Origin: Parvularcula lutaonensis
GTDB lineage: Bacteria > Pseudomonadota > Alphaproteobacteria > Caulobacterales > Parvularculaceae
Length of the DNA stretch: 64,000 bases
Assembly: GCF_014651915.1 (NCBI RefSeq)
Contig: NZ_BMXU01000001.1
Coordinates: forward strand, 744,001 to 808,000
Direction of reading: 5' to 3'
The translations under genes were made by a program, and so were the position numbers. Shown here in pieces: positions 1 to 9,367 of this stretch; the stretch's first letter is position 1; each line of letters starts with the position of its first letter. The notes under the pieces are model-generated. The model made no database searches and was not told where the DNA came from. It saw only the letters and a program-made list of their open reading frames with translations.

Positions 1-420
1 TCCATTCCAGCAACCGAGCGTTTCTATGCAGGCGGCGGCGGCTCCCTGCGCGGCTTCGCTTTCCAGGAAGCCAGTCCCATCGATCGCCTGACCGGCGAAA
101 TCCTGGGCGGCGCCTCCCTCGGCGAGTTCAACATCGAACTGCGCCAGCACGTCACCGAAGCCATTGAACTCGCGGTCTTCAGCGATATCGGCGGCGCTTT
201 CGAAGACAACACGCCTTCCTTCGACCAGGTCCTCGTCGGCGCGGGGGTCGGCGTCCGTTACCACACGGCCATCGGTCCGGTCCGGGTCGATGTCGCAGTG
301 CCTGTCAATCGCCGCCGCTTCACCATCGCTGACACGATCCGCGATGAAAACACCGATCCTGATGTGGTTTTCGAGGATAGCGCTTTCGAGATCTATATCG
401 GTCTGGGGCAGCCCTTCTGA
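1..420 (+). CDS. tamA: TamA/Omp85-family outer membrane assembly protein, C-terminal part (5' end outside window)
   Basis: The window opens inside this reading frame; about 139 residues are visible before the TGA. They read as the last strands of an Omp85 (BamA/TamA) beta-barrel: an SLRGF motif near residue 16 (the family's VRGF/Y signature on the barrel-lining loop), a late GVGVRYHTAIGPVRVD strand typical of the end of surface-antigen domains, and a terminal Phe (GLGQPF*) as expected for BAM-recognised barrels. The stop codon overlaps the ATG of the next gene by one base, and that gene is a TamB homologue, so TamA is preferred over BamA. TamA and TamB form an inner-to-outer membrane complex for outer-membrane protein or lipid delivery. 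Confidence 0.9.
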   Translation, partial: SIPATERFYAGGGGSLRGFAFQEASPIDRLTGEILGGASLGEFNIELRQHVTEAIELAVFSDIGGAFEDNTPSFDQVLVGAGVGVRYHTAIGPVRVDVAVPVNRRRFTIADTIRDENTDPDVVFEDSAFEIYIGLGQPF

Positions 421-3400
421 TGTTGCGCCGTGTCCTGACCTATATTGGCATCGGACTTCTGGTCCTGATCGGCCTCGTGCTCCTGTCGCTCATCCCGTTG
501 ACGCAGACAGCGCTCGGCATCTCGCTGGCTGACCGGTTTTCGCGCCCGATCATCGAAGACCTCGTCGCAGACCGGCTTGGCTCGGAGGTCTCCTATGCTC
601 CTCTCGCAGGCCGCCTGCCCAATCAGATCGTCATCCGCGACCTCGAGCTGAGGAAGGACGGCGAGGTCTGGGCCCGTGCGGAGCGTTTCGCCTTGCGCTG
701 GGACGCAATGAAGCTCCTCTCCGGCGAGATCCATATCCGCGAGATCGTGCTTGCCGATGCCGCACTCCTCGACGAACCGACCATCGAACCGAGCGAAAAG
801 CCTGATGAAGATCCTGACGATGAACCCCTCAGCCTGCCCGACATCCGGGTCGACGCCCTGGTCATCGACGACTTTCTCATTGGCGAGAGAATCTTCGGCC
901 AGCCCTACGGCTTCTCGCTCCAGGGCGAAGGCCGCTACCAGGACCCGGGCCTGCGCTTCTCGCTCTTCGCGGAGACTGATGAGGGCACGGACAGCCTAAG
1001 GATGAGCGGCCTCTTTGACGGAAAAGCCATCGACGGCGACATTTCTGTTCTCAGCCGCGACAACGGGATCATCTCCACCCTCGCAAAGGCCGAAGGCCCC
1101 ATCGCTCTCGAAGCCGTCGCTACCGGCCCGCTCGAAAACCTCCGTGCTGAGATCAAGGCCGATGCCGCGATCTACGGCAAGCTGGAAGGCACGCTCGGCG
1201 GCTCGATGGACGAGATGGACGCTCTCTCCGCAACACTCACTTACGCGCCGGGCAGCCTCCTTCCCGAGGACGCTCGCAAGGCACTTGGCGATGCTGTTCG
1301 GCTCACCGCCACGGGTATCTACCGCGAGGAGCGCGCCACACTGACGATCGACACGTTCGAAGGCGCTTTCGGTGCCATCAATGGCGAGATTTCGGCGGAT
1401 CTTGGCGAGGTCCGCGCCGCCAACGCGGTGCTCCGCGGTGAGATCGATCCCGATGTCCTCGCTCCTTACGACGCCGAAGAGCTCGGAGGAGCAATGGAGC
1501 TCGACGCGGGCATCGAGGAAAGCGGTGATGGTTTTCTCTTCTCCGGTGCCGTCACCGCAGGCCAGGCGCGCCTTGCGGTTCGCGAAGGCCAGTCATCAAA
1601 CGAGGTCCCCTTCTCGGGCAAAGTCAACATTCGCGCTAAAGGCTTGACCATCCAAGACCCGCGCATCGACCCCATGCTGCGCGAAGGCGCCACCGTTGAA
1701 GCCATTGTCCGCTACAATGCAGACGGGCTCATTCGTGCCCGGAATATCAACGCAGTCATCGGCACGACGCAGGGCCGTCGCCTGATGCTGACGGGCGATG
1801 CGCGCTACGGCCTCGAAAGCACCGCTCTTGACGCCGATGTCACCCTGCGCGCAGGCCCCCAGGCTCTTGCTCTTCTCGCAGGCACTGGCTCCTACCAGTC
1901 ACCTCTCACCCTCACCGCGACCGCCAACGGGACGGCCCAGCAGTTCAAGCTCGATGCCAACGCCGCCCTCCCCGCGGGCGCGATCGACGGCAATGCCTTC
2001 GGTGCAGGCAACCTCACGGCCCAGATCCGCGGCCTTCCCTCCGCGCCCTCGGGCACCATCAGGCTCACCTCGGCAGGAGATGACTATAACGGAGAAGTCG
2101 CCTTCGACGTGCGCGGCAAGGACCTCAACGTGACGCGCATTGACCTCAATGCAGGCGCGATCAGGGCCGAAGGGCGTGCCCGGATCAATCTTGACACGCA
2201 GGCCGCGACTGTGGACCTGACGATTGACGCAGGCCGCCGCTCGACCCTGGTCACGGGGCAGGTCGTCGGTGGACAGATCGATCTCGACGCGAATATCGGC
2301 AAGGGACTGAACCCTGTCGCAGTGACGCTCAGCGGCAGGGACCTTCGTTTCGAAGAGAACGAGATCGGCGACCTGACGCTTGATGCGAACGGCCCCCGCA
2401 GCGCTGTGCGCTTCAACCTCGCCACAACTGACATCAGCGCTGGTTCTGTCCTCCTGCAATCTGTCCAGAGCGAAGGCTCCATCGACTTGCGCGACGACCA
2501 GGCTCTTTATCTTGAGCGCCTGCGCATGACCCTTCTCGGAGACGATGACCAAGTGGTCGAACTCTCCACGCCGACGGTCATCTCGTGGCGCGAGGGCATC
2601 TCCATCGCTCCGACCACAGTCGATTATTTCGGCGGCGGCGAACTCAACCTCTCCGCCGACATCGGCAAGAGTCGCTGGCAAGCCAGTATCGACGCCAAAG
2701 CCATGCCCGTGCCCAGGGCCAACGCCATCGCGGACTTCAATCTCGATCTCGATACATCTGCCCCAACCCCGGCCACCTTTGCGCTTAAAGCGCAGGCGAA
2801 CACCGATGACGACGAATACAGCCTCGTCGCTGACGGTGCATGGTCGGGCAGTCTCGTCACCCTCGATGCCGCGATCCTGCGCGGGACCAGCGAACAGCTC
2901 GGTACGATTGACGCCCAGCTCCCCGTGCGGCTCGTCCGTAGTCCGAGCATCGGCGTGGAAGTTGGCGACCGCGATCTCGATATCCGCATCGCCTATTCCG
3001 ATCGAATTGCGCCGCTTTGGGCCTTCGTACCGATCGATGGCCAGCCGGTCACAGGGGAGATCGCGGCGGATATCCGCATTACGGGCTCCCCATCTGAGCC
3101 CCTCACGGAGGGCACGATCAAGCTCAAAGGCGGCCGGTTCGAGGAAAGCACGATCGGCATCACCCTGACGAACCTCAATGGCACGGCCAGCTTCAATGTC
3201 GCGCCCGGCGGAACCCGTGGAGAGGTGAACATCACCGGCTCAGGGGCCTCGGGACGCAACGAATCGGTCAGGCTTTCCGGAACTGTCAGCACACGCGGCA
3301 CCGAATCCTCCCTCGACCTCAACCTCGATCTCGATAATGCCCAGATCGCGGACAGCCCCGAACTCGAAGCCCGCGTCACGGCCAGTCTCGACCTTGAAGG

Positions 3401-4292
3401 CAGCTTCACGGAGATGACGCTCAGCGGGCCAATTATCCTCGACGAACTCGACATCCACATCCCCGAGATCGAATCCTCCGACAGCGTCCCGACCTTCGCC
3501 CCTGTCAACGTCGTCCGCATCGACGGCACCGAAGAAGACCGTGCCAGAAAGGTCGAGACGCCCGATGAGACCCCTGTCACCGTCAATCTCGATATCTCCG
3601 TGGAGGCGCGCAATGGCGTCTTCATCCGCGGTCGCGGCCTTGAGAGCGAATGGGCCGCGGATCTCGAGATCCGAGGGACGGCAGATGCTCCGATCATCGG
3701 CGGCGACGTCAATCTGCTGGATGGTTCGCTCGACCTCGCAGGCCGCGAGTTCGACATCACCAAAGGCGCTATCGCTTTCCAGCGGACCAAGAAAATCGAC
3801 CCGATCATCGAAATGGAAGCTGAGACCGAAGCTGGCGACCCGCCTGATACCGTCACCGCCATCGTCAATGTCTCAGGTCCGGCTTCGGACCCGACAATCT
3901 CGTTCCGATCGAACCCGAGCCTGCCGGAGGAGGACGTCCTTGCGCTCATCCTCTTCGGCCGCAGGGCATCCGAGCTGGGCGCAGGCGAGGCCCTGCAGCT
4001 CGCCCAGGCCGCCGCACAGCTTTCGGGCGCGTTTGGCGTCGGCCCCGGCATCGGCGGCACGCTCCGCTCTGGGCTGGGGCTCGACAGGCTCAGCATCGAC
4101 CCGACCGGGCGGTCACTGACGGTCGGCAAATATGTCTCGGATGACGTCTATATCTCGGCGCGTCAGGGGTTCGGCACCGTCGGCACCGTGATCAGCGTGG
4201 TCTACGAAGTGTCCCGTTTCTTCAACCTCGAAGCGACGCTCCAGCCCGACGGCGCGCAGACCATCGGTGCGAACTACAAGCGGGACTACTGA
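420..4292 (+). CDS. tamB: TamB: translocation and assembly module, inner-membrane-anchored periplasmic protein
   Basis: 1290 residues, the usual size for alphaproteobacterial TamB. An N-terminal signal anchor (about residues 5-27, hydrophobic IGIGLLVLIGLVLL) is followed by a very long repetitive beta-rich region and a C-terminal DUF490/TamB domain (about residues 960-1290). The ATG overlaps the stop of the upstream Omp85 gene by one base, so the two are translationally coupled, which matches the widespread tamA-tamB arrangement. The family spans the periplasm as a beta-taco groove and partners TamA; roles in autotransporter insertion and in phospholipid transport have been described. No defects are seen. 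Confidence 0.95.
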   Translation: MLRRVLTYIGIGLLVLIGLVLLSLIPLTQTALGISLADRFSRPIIEDLVADRLGSEVSYAPLAGRLPNQIVIRDLELRKDGEVWARAERFALRWDAMKLLSGEIHIREIVLADAALLDEPTIEPSEKPDEDPDDEPLSLPDIRVDALVIDDFLIGERIFGQPYGFSLQGEGRYQDPGLRFSLFAETDEGTDSLRMSGLFDGKAIDGDISVLSRDNGIISTLAKAEGPIALEAVATGPLENLRAEIKADAAIYGKLEGTLGGSMDEMDALSATLTYAPGSLLPEDARKALGDAVRLTATGIYREERATLTIDTFEGAFGAINGEISADLGEVRAANAVLRGEIDPDVLAPYDAEELGGAMELDAGIEESGDGFLFSGAVTAGQARLAVREGQSSNEVPFSGKVNIRAKGLTIQDPRIDPMLREGATVEAIVRYNADGLIRARNINAVIGTTQGRRLMLTGDARYGLESTALDADVTLRAGPQALALLAGTGSYQSPLTLTATANGTAQQFKLDANAALPAGAIDGNAFGAGNLTAQIRGLPSAPSGTIRLTSAGDDYNGEVAFDVRGKDLNVTRIDLNAGAIRAEGRARINLDTQAATVDLTIDAGRRSTLVTGQVVGGQIDLDANIGKGLNPVAVTLSGRDLRFEENEIGDLTLDANGPRSAVRFNLATTDISAGSVLLQSVQSEGSIDLRDDQALYLERLRMTLLGDDDQVVELSTPTVISWREGISIAPTTVDYFGGGELNLSADIGKSRWQASIDAKAMPVPRANAIADFNLDLDTSAPTPATFALKAQANTDDDEYSLVADGAWSGSLVTLDAAILRGTSEQLGTIDAQLPVRLVRSPSIGVEVGDRDLDIRIAYSDRIAPLWAFVPIDGQPVTGEIAADIRITGSPSEPLTEGTIKLKGGRFEESTIGITLTNLNGTASFNVAPGGTRGEVNITGSGASGRNESVRLSGTVSTRGTESSLDLNLDLDNAQIADSPELEARVTASLDLEGSFTEMTLSGPIILDELDIHIPEIESSDSVPTFAPVNVVRIDGTEEDRARKVETPDETPVTVNLDISVEARNGVFIRGRGLESEWAADLEIRGTADAPIIGGDVNLLDGSLDLAGREFDITKGAIAFQRTKKIDPIIEMEAETEAGDPPDTVTAIVNVSGPASDPTISFRSNPSLPEEDVLALILFGRRASELGAGEALQLAQAAAQLSGAFGVGPGIGGTLRSGLGLDRLSIDPTGRSLTVGKYVSDDVYISARQGFGTVGTVISVVYEVSRFFNLEATLQPDGAQTIGANYKRDY

Positions 4293-4361
4293 CCGAGCGA
4301 AGGACTGCCCGGTCTCGACACTTTGCAACTGCAAGATCACCTAATGGGGGAGCGACGACCT

Positions 4362-4670
4362 CTACGCAGTGCCAGAACGCCTGAATGGCCTTGAGATCAG
4401 GCTGAAAAACCAGATCGCAAAGATCAGGGCAGCGCTGACCATCGCCCAGATGATGACCAGCGCCGGGATCGCCATCAGGACTGACAGTTCTGCCTGAACG
4501 GCGAGGTTTCCGAAGGAGTCGCCGCGGATGCAGGATATGCCGGACCCCAGCGCGCCCTGGCACCCACCGAAAGCATAGAGCAGTCGCGCGAGAGCCACGA
4601 ACAGGCCGTAGAGGATGGCGGGGCCGAAGATCAGCGCGAAGATCGCGAGGGCTTTTCCAAAGATCCGCAT
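4362..4670 (-). CDS. Small hypothetical membrane protein
   Basis: 102 residues, family not recognised. It has one hydrophobic segment at about residues 5-30 and a second at about 62-92, ending in a basic tail (SRPFRRS), so a two-helix inner-membrane protein is likely. It lies convergent to tamB and downstream of the HNH nuclease gene on the same strand. No strong Shine-Dalgarno precedes the ATG, so the gene is plausible but not certain. Confidence 0.5.
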   Translation of the reverse strand: MRIFGKALAIFALIFGPAILYGLFVALARLLYAFGGCQGALGSGISCIRGDSFGNLAVQAELSVLMAIPALVIIWAMVSAALIFAIWFFSLISRPFRRSGTA

Positions 4671-4772
4671 ACGAAAACGGTCGCTGTGTTCTTGGCAGAC
4701 GACAAGCTCTTTCAGCAGTGCAATGAAGACGTGTTTTCCACCTTGCAGCGCAAGACAAGGCGCGACAAGAAA

Positions 4773-5339
4773 TCAAGGCTCGAGTTCGGTGTCCCAGTAG
4801 AGGTAGTCCTGCCAGCTTTCATGCAGGTAGTTCGGCGGGAACGACCGGCCCTTTTCATTGAGCTCGAACATGTTCGGCTGGCGCGGTGACTGTGCAGGCC
4901 ACATGCGCGCGTCCCTCGGCATCTTCCCGCCCTTGCGAAGATTGCACGGGCTGCAGGCGGCAACGATGTTGTCCCAAGTCGTCTTGCCCCCCTTCGAACG
5001 CGGAATGACGTGATCGAAGGTCAGCTCCTCACGGTCCCCCTTGCCGCAATACTGGCAGGAAAAGCTGTCGCGCAGGAAGACGTTGAACCTCGTGAAGGCC
5101 GGCTTGCGGCTGTGGTTCACGTAGCTTTTCAGAGAGACGACGGAGGGCAACCGCATCGAGCGCGACACCGAATGCACTTCAGTGTCGTACTCCGCCACCA
5201 CATCGACACGATCGAGAAAGACCGCCTTCAGGGTGTCCTGCCAAGACCACAGCGAGAGGGGGAAGTAGCTCAGCGGTCTGAAATCGGCATTCAGGACCAG
5301 AGCGGGACACCCATCGGGGGCTTGGCGGACGACGTTCAT
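4773..5339 (-). CDS. HNH endonuclease
   Basis: 188 residues. The C-terminal half holds a classical HNH/zinc module: CQYCGK at about residue 95, then DHVIPRSKGG (the DH catalytic pair), an Asn, and a second CxxC (ACSPCNLRKGG). Two CxxC pairs would bind a structural zinc. The N-terminal part (LVLNADFRPLSYFPLSLWSW) matches the stand-alone HNH proteins common in alphaproteobacteria and cyanobacteria. The substrate is unknown; such proteins occur as housekeeping orphans and are not evidence of a mobile element here. Confidence 0.9.
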   Translation of the reverse strand: MNVVRQAPDGCPALVLNADFRPLSYFPLSLWSWQDTLKAVFLDRVDVVAEYDTEVHSVSRSMRLPSVVSLKSYVNHSRKPAFTRFNVFLRDSFSCQYCGKGDREELTFDHVIPRSKGGKTTWDNIVAACSPCNLRKGGKMPRDARMWPAQSPRQPNMFELNEKGRSFPPNYLHESWQDYLYWDTELEP

Positions 5340-5584
5340 GGCTTTCTAGCTCCTGCACCTCGGGAAGCGCAGGCACCGCATTCGAAAGTGGCTTTCCATT
5401 CGGCCACTCACGAAAGGGATCATATGCAGGTCAGCGATGCTGAAGGCGCCCGGCTCCGTTGGTTCTTCCCATAAGGGTTACACCACAAAAGCTTAGCCGA
5501 TTCTATGTGACAGTTCGATCATAACGCCCTGGCGGCAAACTTTTTCGCCCCGCAACGCAACATCCTGCTCAGAAGCGCAGTGAA

Positions 5585-6727
5585 TCAAGGCTTTGTATAG
5601 AACTGGACGTCGTATCTACGGTTGCGAAGGCAGGCATCCGAAACCCCGGTCGTATCGGCCCAGAACTTCCCGACCTGCTTCACCGCTCGTTCGCCGAAAC
5701 GGTCAGCGGGGATCTCGGCCAGCAGCCGCTCACCTTCCACCTTGCCGTCTCGGTTCAGGTGGAAGCCGACGATCACCGCGCCATTATATCCCGACTGGGA
5801 CGCCGGGAAACGCATCGGGTTCTTCTTCCACTTGATCGCGTCGCAGCGTTCCGAGCGGATGATCCCGGTCCTTCTCCTTGGAAGGCTCGCGATGAAGGCC
5901 TCGACTCTCGGCCCGTTCGCATAGCTTCGGTAATAGGCCGTGGTGAGGCCCTCCGAGGCCTCGGTCTTGGCAAGGACGGGGTTGTAGGTCTCGATCGATT
6001 TCTGTGGTGGGAAGCGATTCATGTGCCGCCGCCAGTCGAAGAGCACTTTCTCCAATCGGTCGATGAACGTGTCCGCGCCCACTTCCGGCTGCAGGTTGGT
6101 GAACCGCTCACCGATCGGCAGGTCGGAAAACGCCGCCACCATTCTGAGCGACAGGTCCGCCTGCAGAGCTTCAAGGTCATAGCCCTCTTTAGAGAACGCC
6201 TGATCCGTCAGCGGCGTCATCAAGTCGAATGCCTTATCGCCTGCCTCGCGCTCAATAAGGCGTTTGGCGAGCAGCCGCCGCGCCAGCGCGCTGTGCGGCG
6301 CGAGGATGGCATTCCCCGTGACGCCCTCCGCAGCCTCAACCGCAGCGAGCGCGAGGGCCATGTTCCGCGGCTTCTCGGCAGACCGGACATAGGCCCTGAA
6401 GAACAGGAGGTTCGGCAGATCGTAATTCGACGTCCCGAACCCCTGCTCCGCGTGCAGAATGGCATCCTCCAGCGCAGGCAGCGCCGCTGCGGGATCATCC
6501 GAGAACATCGCAATGGTCGCGAAGTTCTGTGCAAGTGCCGCCCGGTTTTCCGAGACCGGGAGAGACACCTTCGCGTCCTCCCAAGCTGTGCGGGCGTGGA
6601 CGAGAGCCGCCTGCCCGTCACCGGACTGCATCGCGGCCTGATAGGCCCGGTAGCTCTCTTTCCAGTCCGCAGACGCGAAGCCCAAGGAAAGCGCGGCCAT
6701 GGCGAACGCAGCTGCGAAAGATCTCAT
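5585..6727 (-). CDS. Exported protein with C-terminal TonB-like domain (paralogue 1)
   Basis: 380 residues. The start at 6727 is chosen because it gives a clean signal peptide (MRSFAAAFAMAALSLGFASA) and has a GGGGGACC element just upstream. The middle (about 25-250) looks helical, probably TPR-like (repeated Ala-rich stretches such as AALPALEDAILHAEQGFG). The last about 90 residues resemble a TonB C-terminal domain (NGAVIVGFHLNRDGKVEGERLL, then an Ala/Val helix and a Trp). Unlike a real TonB there is no retained N-terminal membrane anchor or Pro-rich spacer, so it is probably a soluble periplasmic or outer-membrane-associated protein. It lies 34 bases after the paralogue at 6762-7922 and is likely co-transcribed with it. 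Role unknown. Confidence 0.85.
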   Translation of the reverse strand: MRSFAAAFAMAALSLGFASADWKESYRAYQAAMQSGDGQAALVHARTAWEDAKVSLPVSENRAALAQNFATIAMFSDDPAAALPALEDAILHAEQGFGTSNYDLPNLLFFRAYVRSAEKPRNMALALAAVEAAEGVTGNAILAPHSALARRLLAKRLIEREAGDKAFDLMTPLTDQAFSKEGYDLEALQADLSLRMVAAFSDLPIGERFTNLQPEVGADTFIDRLEKVLFDWRRHMNRFPPQKSIETYNPVLAKTEASEGLTTAYYRSYANGPRVEAFIASLPRRRTGIIRSERCDAIKWKKNPMRFPASQSGYNGAVIVGFHLNRDGKVEGERLLAEIPADRFGERAVKQVGKFWADTTGVSDACLRNRRYDVQFYTKP

Positions 6728-6761
6728 ATTGGTCCCCCGGGATAAGCTTGGCGTGGAACGA

Positions 6762-7922
6762 TCAGATGCCGGCTTCGGTGTAGAAGCTGTGGATCTGGAG
6801 CTGATTGATCCGGCATTCCTCGCGGACATTGCTCACATCGGCGCGCCAGGTCGAGACGAACCGTTCGACCGCGTCGGCGAAACGCTTGCCGGGAGCCTCG
6901 GACAGTACACGGATGTTCGTGGTGCGACCTTTGTCGTCGAGGTCATAGGCATAGACCACGACGCCGTTGTAACCGAATTCGCTGGTTGGGAACCGGCCAT
7001 CCCGCGGCTTGTACTGGATGGTCGGGCAGTTTGCGGGAACGTAGATCAGCGGCTTGCCGTTCCCGAGCCTGTCGAGGAACTTCCTGCCATCATTCGAACC
7101 GAGATAGCTGTACGCGAACGTCGCGAGGAACTCTTCATAGGCGAAGAGCTGCGCGAGATTGTCATCAAAGGACGTCACGCTCTGCTAGATCGGGTAGACG
7201 GCGCGGGCGCGCCGGATGGCACGAATGCCTTCGCCAACCCTGTCGAGGAACTCTCCGACCTTCGGGTCCTTCACCCGGGCACGCGATGTCGCAACGCCAT
7301 TCTCGCCCAGCGGCTTGGTGTTCGAGATCGCCACGGCCCTGATGCCTTCGGCATTGACGATCAGGGAGCGCGCACCGCGAGCGTTCTGCAGGTCCTCGCT
7401 GAGCTGGCCGGCGAAGCTCGCCGCATCTTCCGGCCGGTTGTGCGACAGGAGGCGCCGCGCCACGAGCATTCGTGCAAGCACCACTTCGGGCAGCATCGCG
7501 TCGGCGGGATCGACCTTGCTGAACGCTTCGAAGGCACGGTTCGTCGCGCCGCGGTTGCGCTGGTTCAGCCATGCCTCGGCGGACTCGAGCAGAAACTGCA
7601 GCGTCGCCACGGGCATGTTGTCATTGCCATAGCCAAGCTCACCCAGGCGGACTGCGTCCTTCAGCGGCTCGATCGCGGCCTCCATGTCGGACTGGTAGAC
7701 CAGCTCGACATAGTTCTGCGCGAGATAGGCTTTCGTGTCGCCGTCAGGCAGAGCCTTGCGGCTGCCCCGCCATGCGCTTTCCGCCGCCGTGCGGGCCTTG
7801 TCCCACTGCCGCGCCTCCATCGCCGCCGAATAACTCCGGTAGTCGTCCTGCCAATCCAGCGCCTGCGCGAAACCGGTTGCTGCCGCGACGCAAGCTGCGG
7901 CCCCAATCACTAGAATTTTCAA
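6762..7922 (-). pseudogene. Exported TonB-like-domain protein (paralogue 2) split by an in-frame amber codon
   Basis: One reading frame runs from about 7922 to 6762 but is cut by TAG at 7187-7185. Upstream is the signal peptide and helical domain (about 245 residues); downstream 140 residues hold the TonB-like C-terminus (NGVVVYAYDLDDKGRTTN). There is no frameshift. The amber falls where both paralogues have Gln (PPQKS at 5585-6727, GPQES at 9368-10510; here I-stop-Q-S), so a single CAG to TAG change explains it. The TTG at 7922 lines up with the paralogues' signal peptides and gives about 386 codons against 380 in each; an upstream ATG at 7952 is the alternative. Possible fates are a pseudogene, a truncated exported protein with internal GTG restart, readthrough, or a sequencing error. 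Confidence 0.8.
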
Positions 7923-8072
7923 TTTCTTGCCCCAAATTCTCGCCTCGAGCATTAAGGTTGAGAGACCCGAGATCAAACCCCTTCGGCAGAATTTGGCCTG
8001 CGGTCACGCGCTTGCCCTTTATCCCCGCGGCGTGGCACCGTCTGGGGGAACTTTTGTCGGATAGGGCCCACC

Positions 8073-9353
8073 ATGCGCAGCCGTGTTTTTCTTTCGATCT
8101 CGCTTCTCGCAGCAGCCGCTGCTCCGGCACAGGCAGAGACCCTCCTTGTCACCGCCGACCGGCTCATCAATCCGGGTTCGGAGCGGATGGTCGAGGATGC
8201 AGCGGTGCTGATCGAGGACGGTGTCATCGTCGCGAGCGGTCCGGTGTCGTCCGTCTCCGCGCCGGAAGGAGCACAGACCATCGCGCTGGGCGCCATGACC
8301 CTCCTGCCCGGCCTCATCGACATGCACACCCATCTCGAAGGCCCCTCGGACAAGGGGCGGGGTTATGACCGCTATCAATATGCCCAGGACCGGGCGACGA
8401 TCTGGGCCGTGGCAAACGCCAAGAAGACCCTCGACGCAGGTTTCACGACAGTGCGGAATGTCGGCGGAACCTTCGGCATGCTTTCGGTCCGTGACGCAAT
8501 CAACGAGGGCGAGATCCCCGGCCCAAGGCTCTTCGTTGCAGGTCCGCCGGTAGGCGTCACGGGAAGTCACTGCGCCGATGACAACTATCTCCCCTATGAC
8601 CGCCCGACGACCGGCGAAGGTGTCGCCGATGGCCCCTGGGCCCTGCGCGCCAAGGTCCGGCGAAACATCAAATACGGCGTCGACCTCATCAAGACATGCT
8701 CCACGGGCGGCGTTTTCTCCCGCGGCACGGTCCTCGGCGCGCCGCAGTCCACCCTGGAAGAGCTGAAGGCCATCGTCGACGAGGCCCATCTGCGAGGCTT
8801 GAAGGTCGCCGTGCACGCTCACGGGACCCAAGGTATCAAGAACGCCATCGAAGCGGGTGCCGACACGATCGAGCACGCCTCGATCCTCGACCGCGAGGCA
8901 ATCCGCATGGCCGTCCGCAACGGCACCTTCTTGTCGATGGACATTTATAACACCGAATACACGCTCGCGAAGGGCGAGGAACTCGGCATCCCCGAGGAGA
9001 GCATGGCCAAGGAACGCGAGGTCGGCCAGGTCCAGCGCGAAAGCTTCCGCAATGCCGTCAACGCAGGTGCAAAGGTGATGCTCGGCACCGATGCTGCCAT
9101 CTATCCGCATGGAGACAATGCCAAACAGCTACGCGTGATGACCGAGTTCGGCATGAGCCCGATGCAGGCCATCCGCGCGGCAACCATCGTGCCCGCAGAA
9201 GCCTTGGGCCGCGAAGGCAAACTCGGTTGCGTGACCGAGGGCTGTCATGCCGACCTCATCGCGGTCAGCGGCAACCCTCTCGAGGATATCCAGACGCTCG
9301 AAACCGTCAGCTTCGTGATGAAGGACGGCGAGGTGGTCAAGGGCGGTCAGTAG
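8073..9353 (+). CDS. Exported metal-dependent amidohydrolase (imidazolonepropionase-like / Xaa-Pro dipeptidase group)
   Basis: 426 residues with a signal peptide (about 1-22, ending AQA). The amidohydrolase metal site is complete: DMHTHLEG (HxH, about residue 91), a Lys in IKTCSTGG (about 209), HAHG (about 247), EHAS (about 267) and GTDAA (about 345). These are features of the binuclear amidohydrolase subgroup that includes prolidase-like and Xaa-Arg dipeptidases; an exported dipeptidase is likely, but the substrate cannot be read from sequence. It is transcribed divergently from the TonB-like paralogue at 7922 and convergently with the one at 9368-10510, so it sits inside that family cluster. 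Confidence 0.9.
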   Translation: MRSRVFLSISLLAAAAAPAQAETLLVTADRLINPGSERMVEDAAVLIEDGVIVASGPVSSVSAPEGAQTIALGAMTLLPGLIDMHTHLEGPSDKGRGYDRYQYAQDRATIWAVANAKKTLDAGFTTVRNVGGTFGMLSVRDAINEGEIPGPRLFVAGPPVGVTGSHCADDNYLPYDRPTTGEGVADGPWALRAKVRRNIKYGVDLIKTCSTGGVFSRGTVLGAPQSTLEELKAIVDEAHLRGLKVAVHAHGTQGIKNAIEAGADTIEHASILDREAIRMAVRNGTFLSMDIYNTEYTLAKGEELGIPEESMAKEREVGQVQRESFRNAVNAGAKVMLGTDAAIYPHGDNAKQLRVMTEFGMSPMQAIRAATIVPAEALGREGKLGCVTEGCHADLIAVSGNPLEDIQTLETVSFVMKDGEVVKGGQ

Positions 9354-9367
9354 GCTGACCTCACCCT

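Noticed and set aside
4773-5339. HNH nuclease as part of a restriction or mobile system
   Set aside because: No methyltransferase, integrase or phage gene adjoins it; stand-alone members are ordinary in this class.
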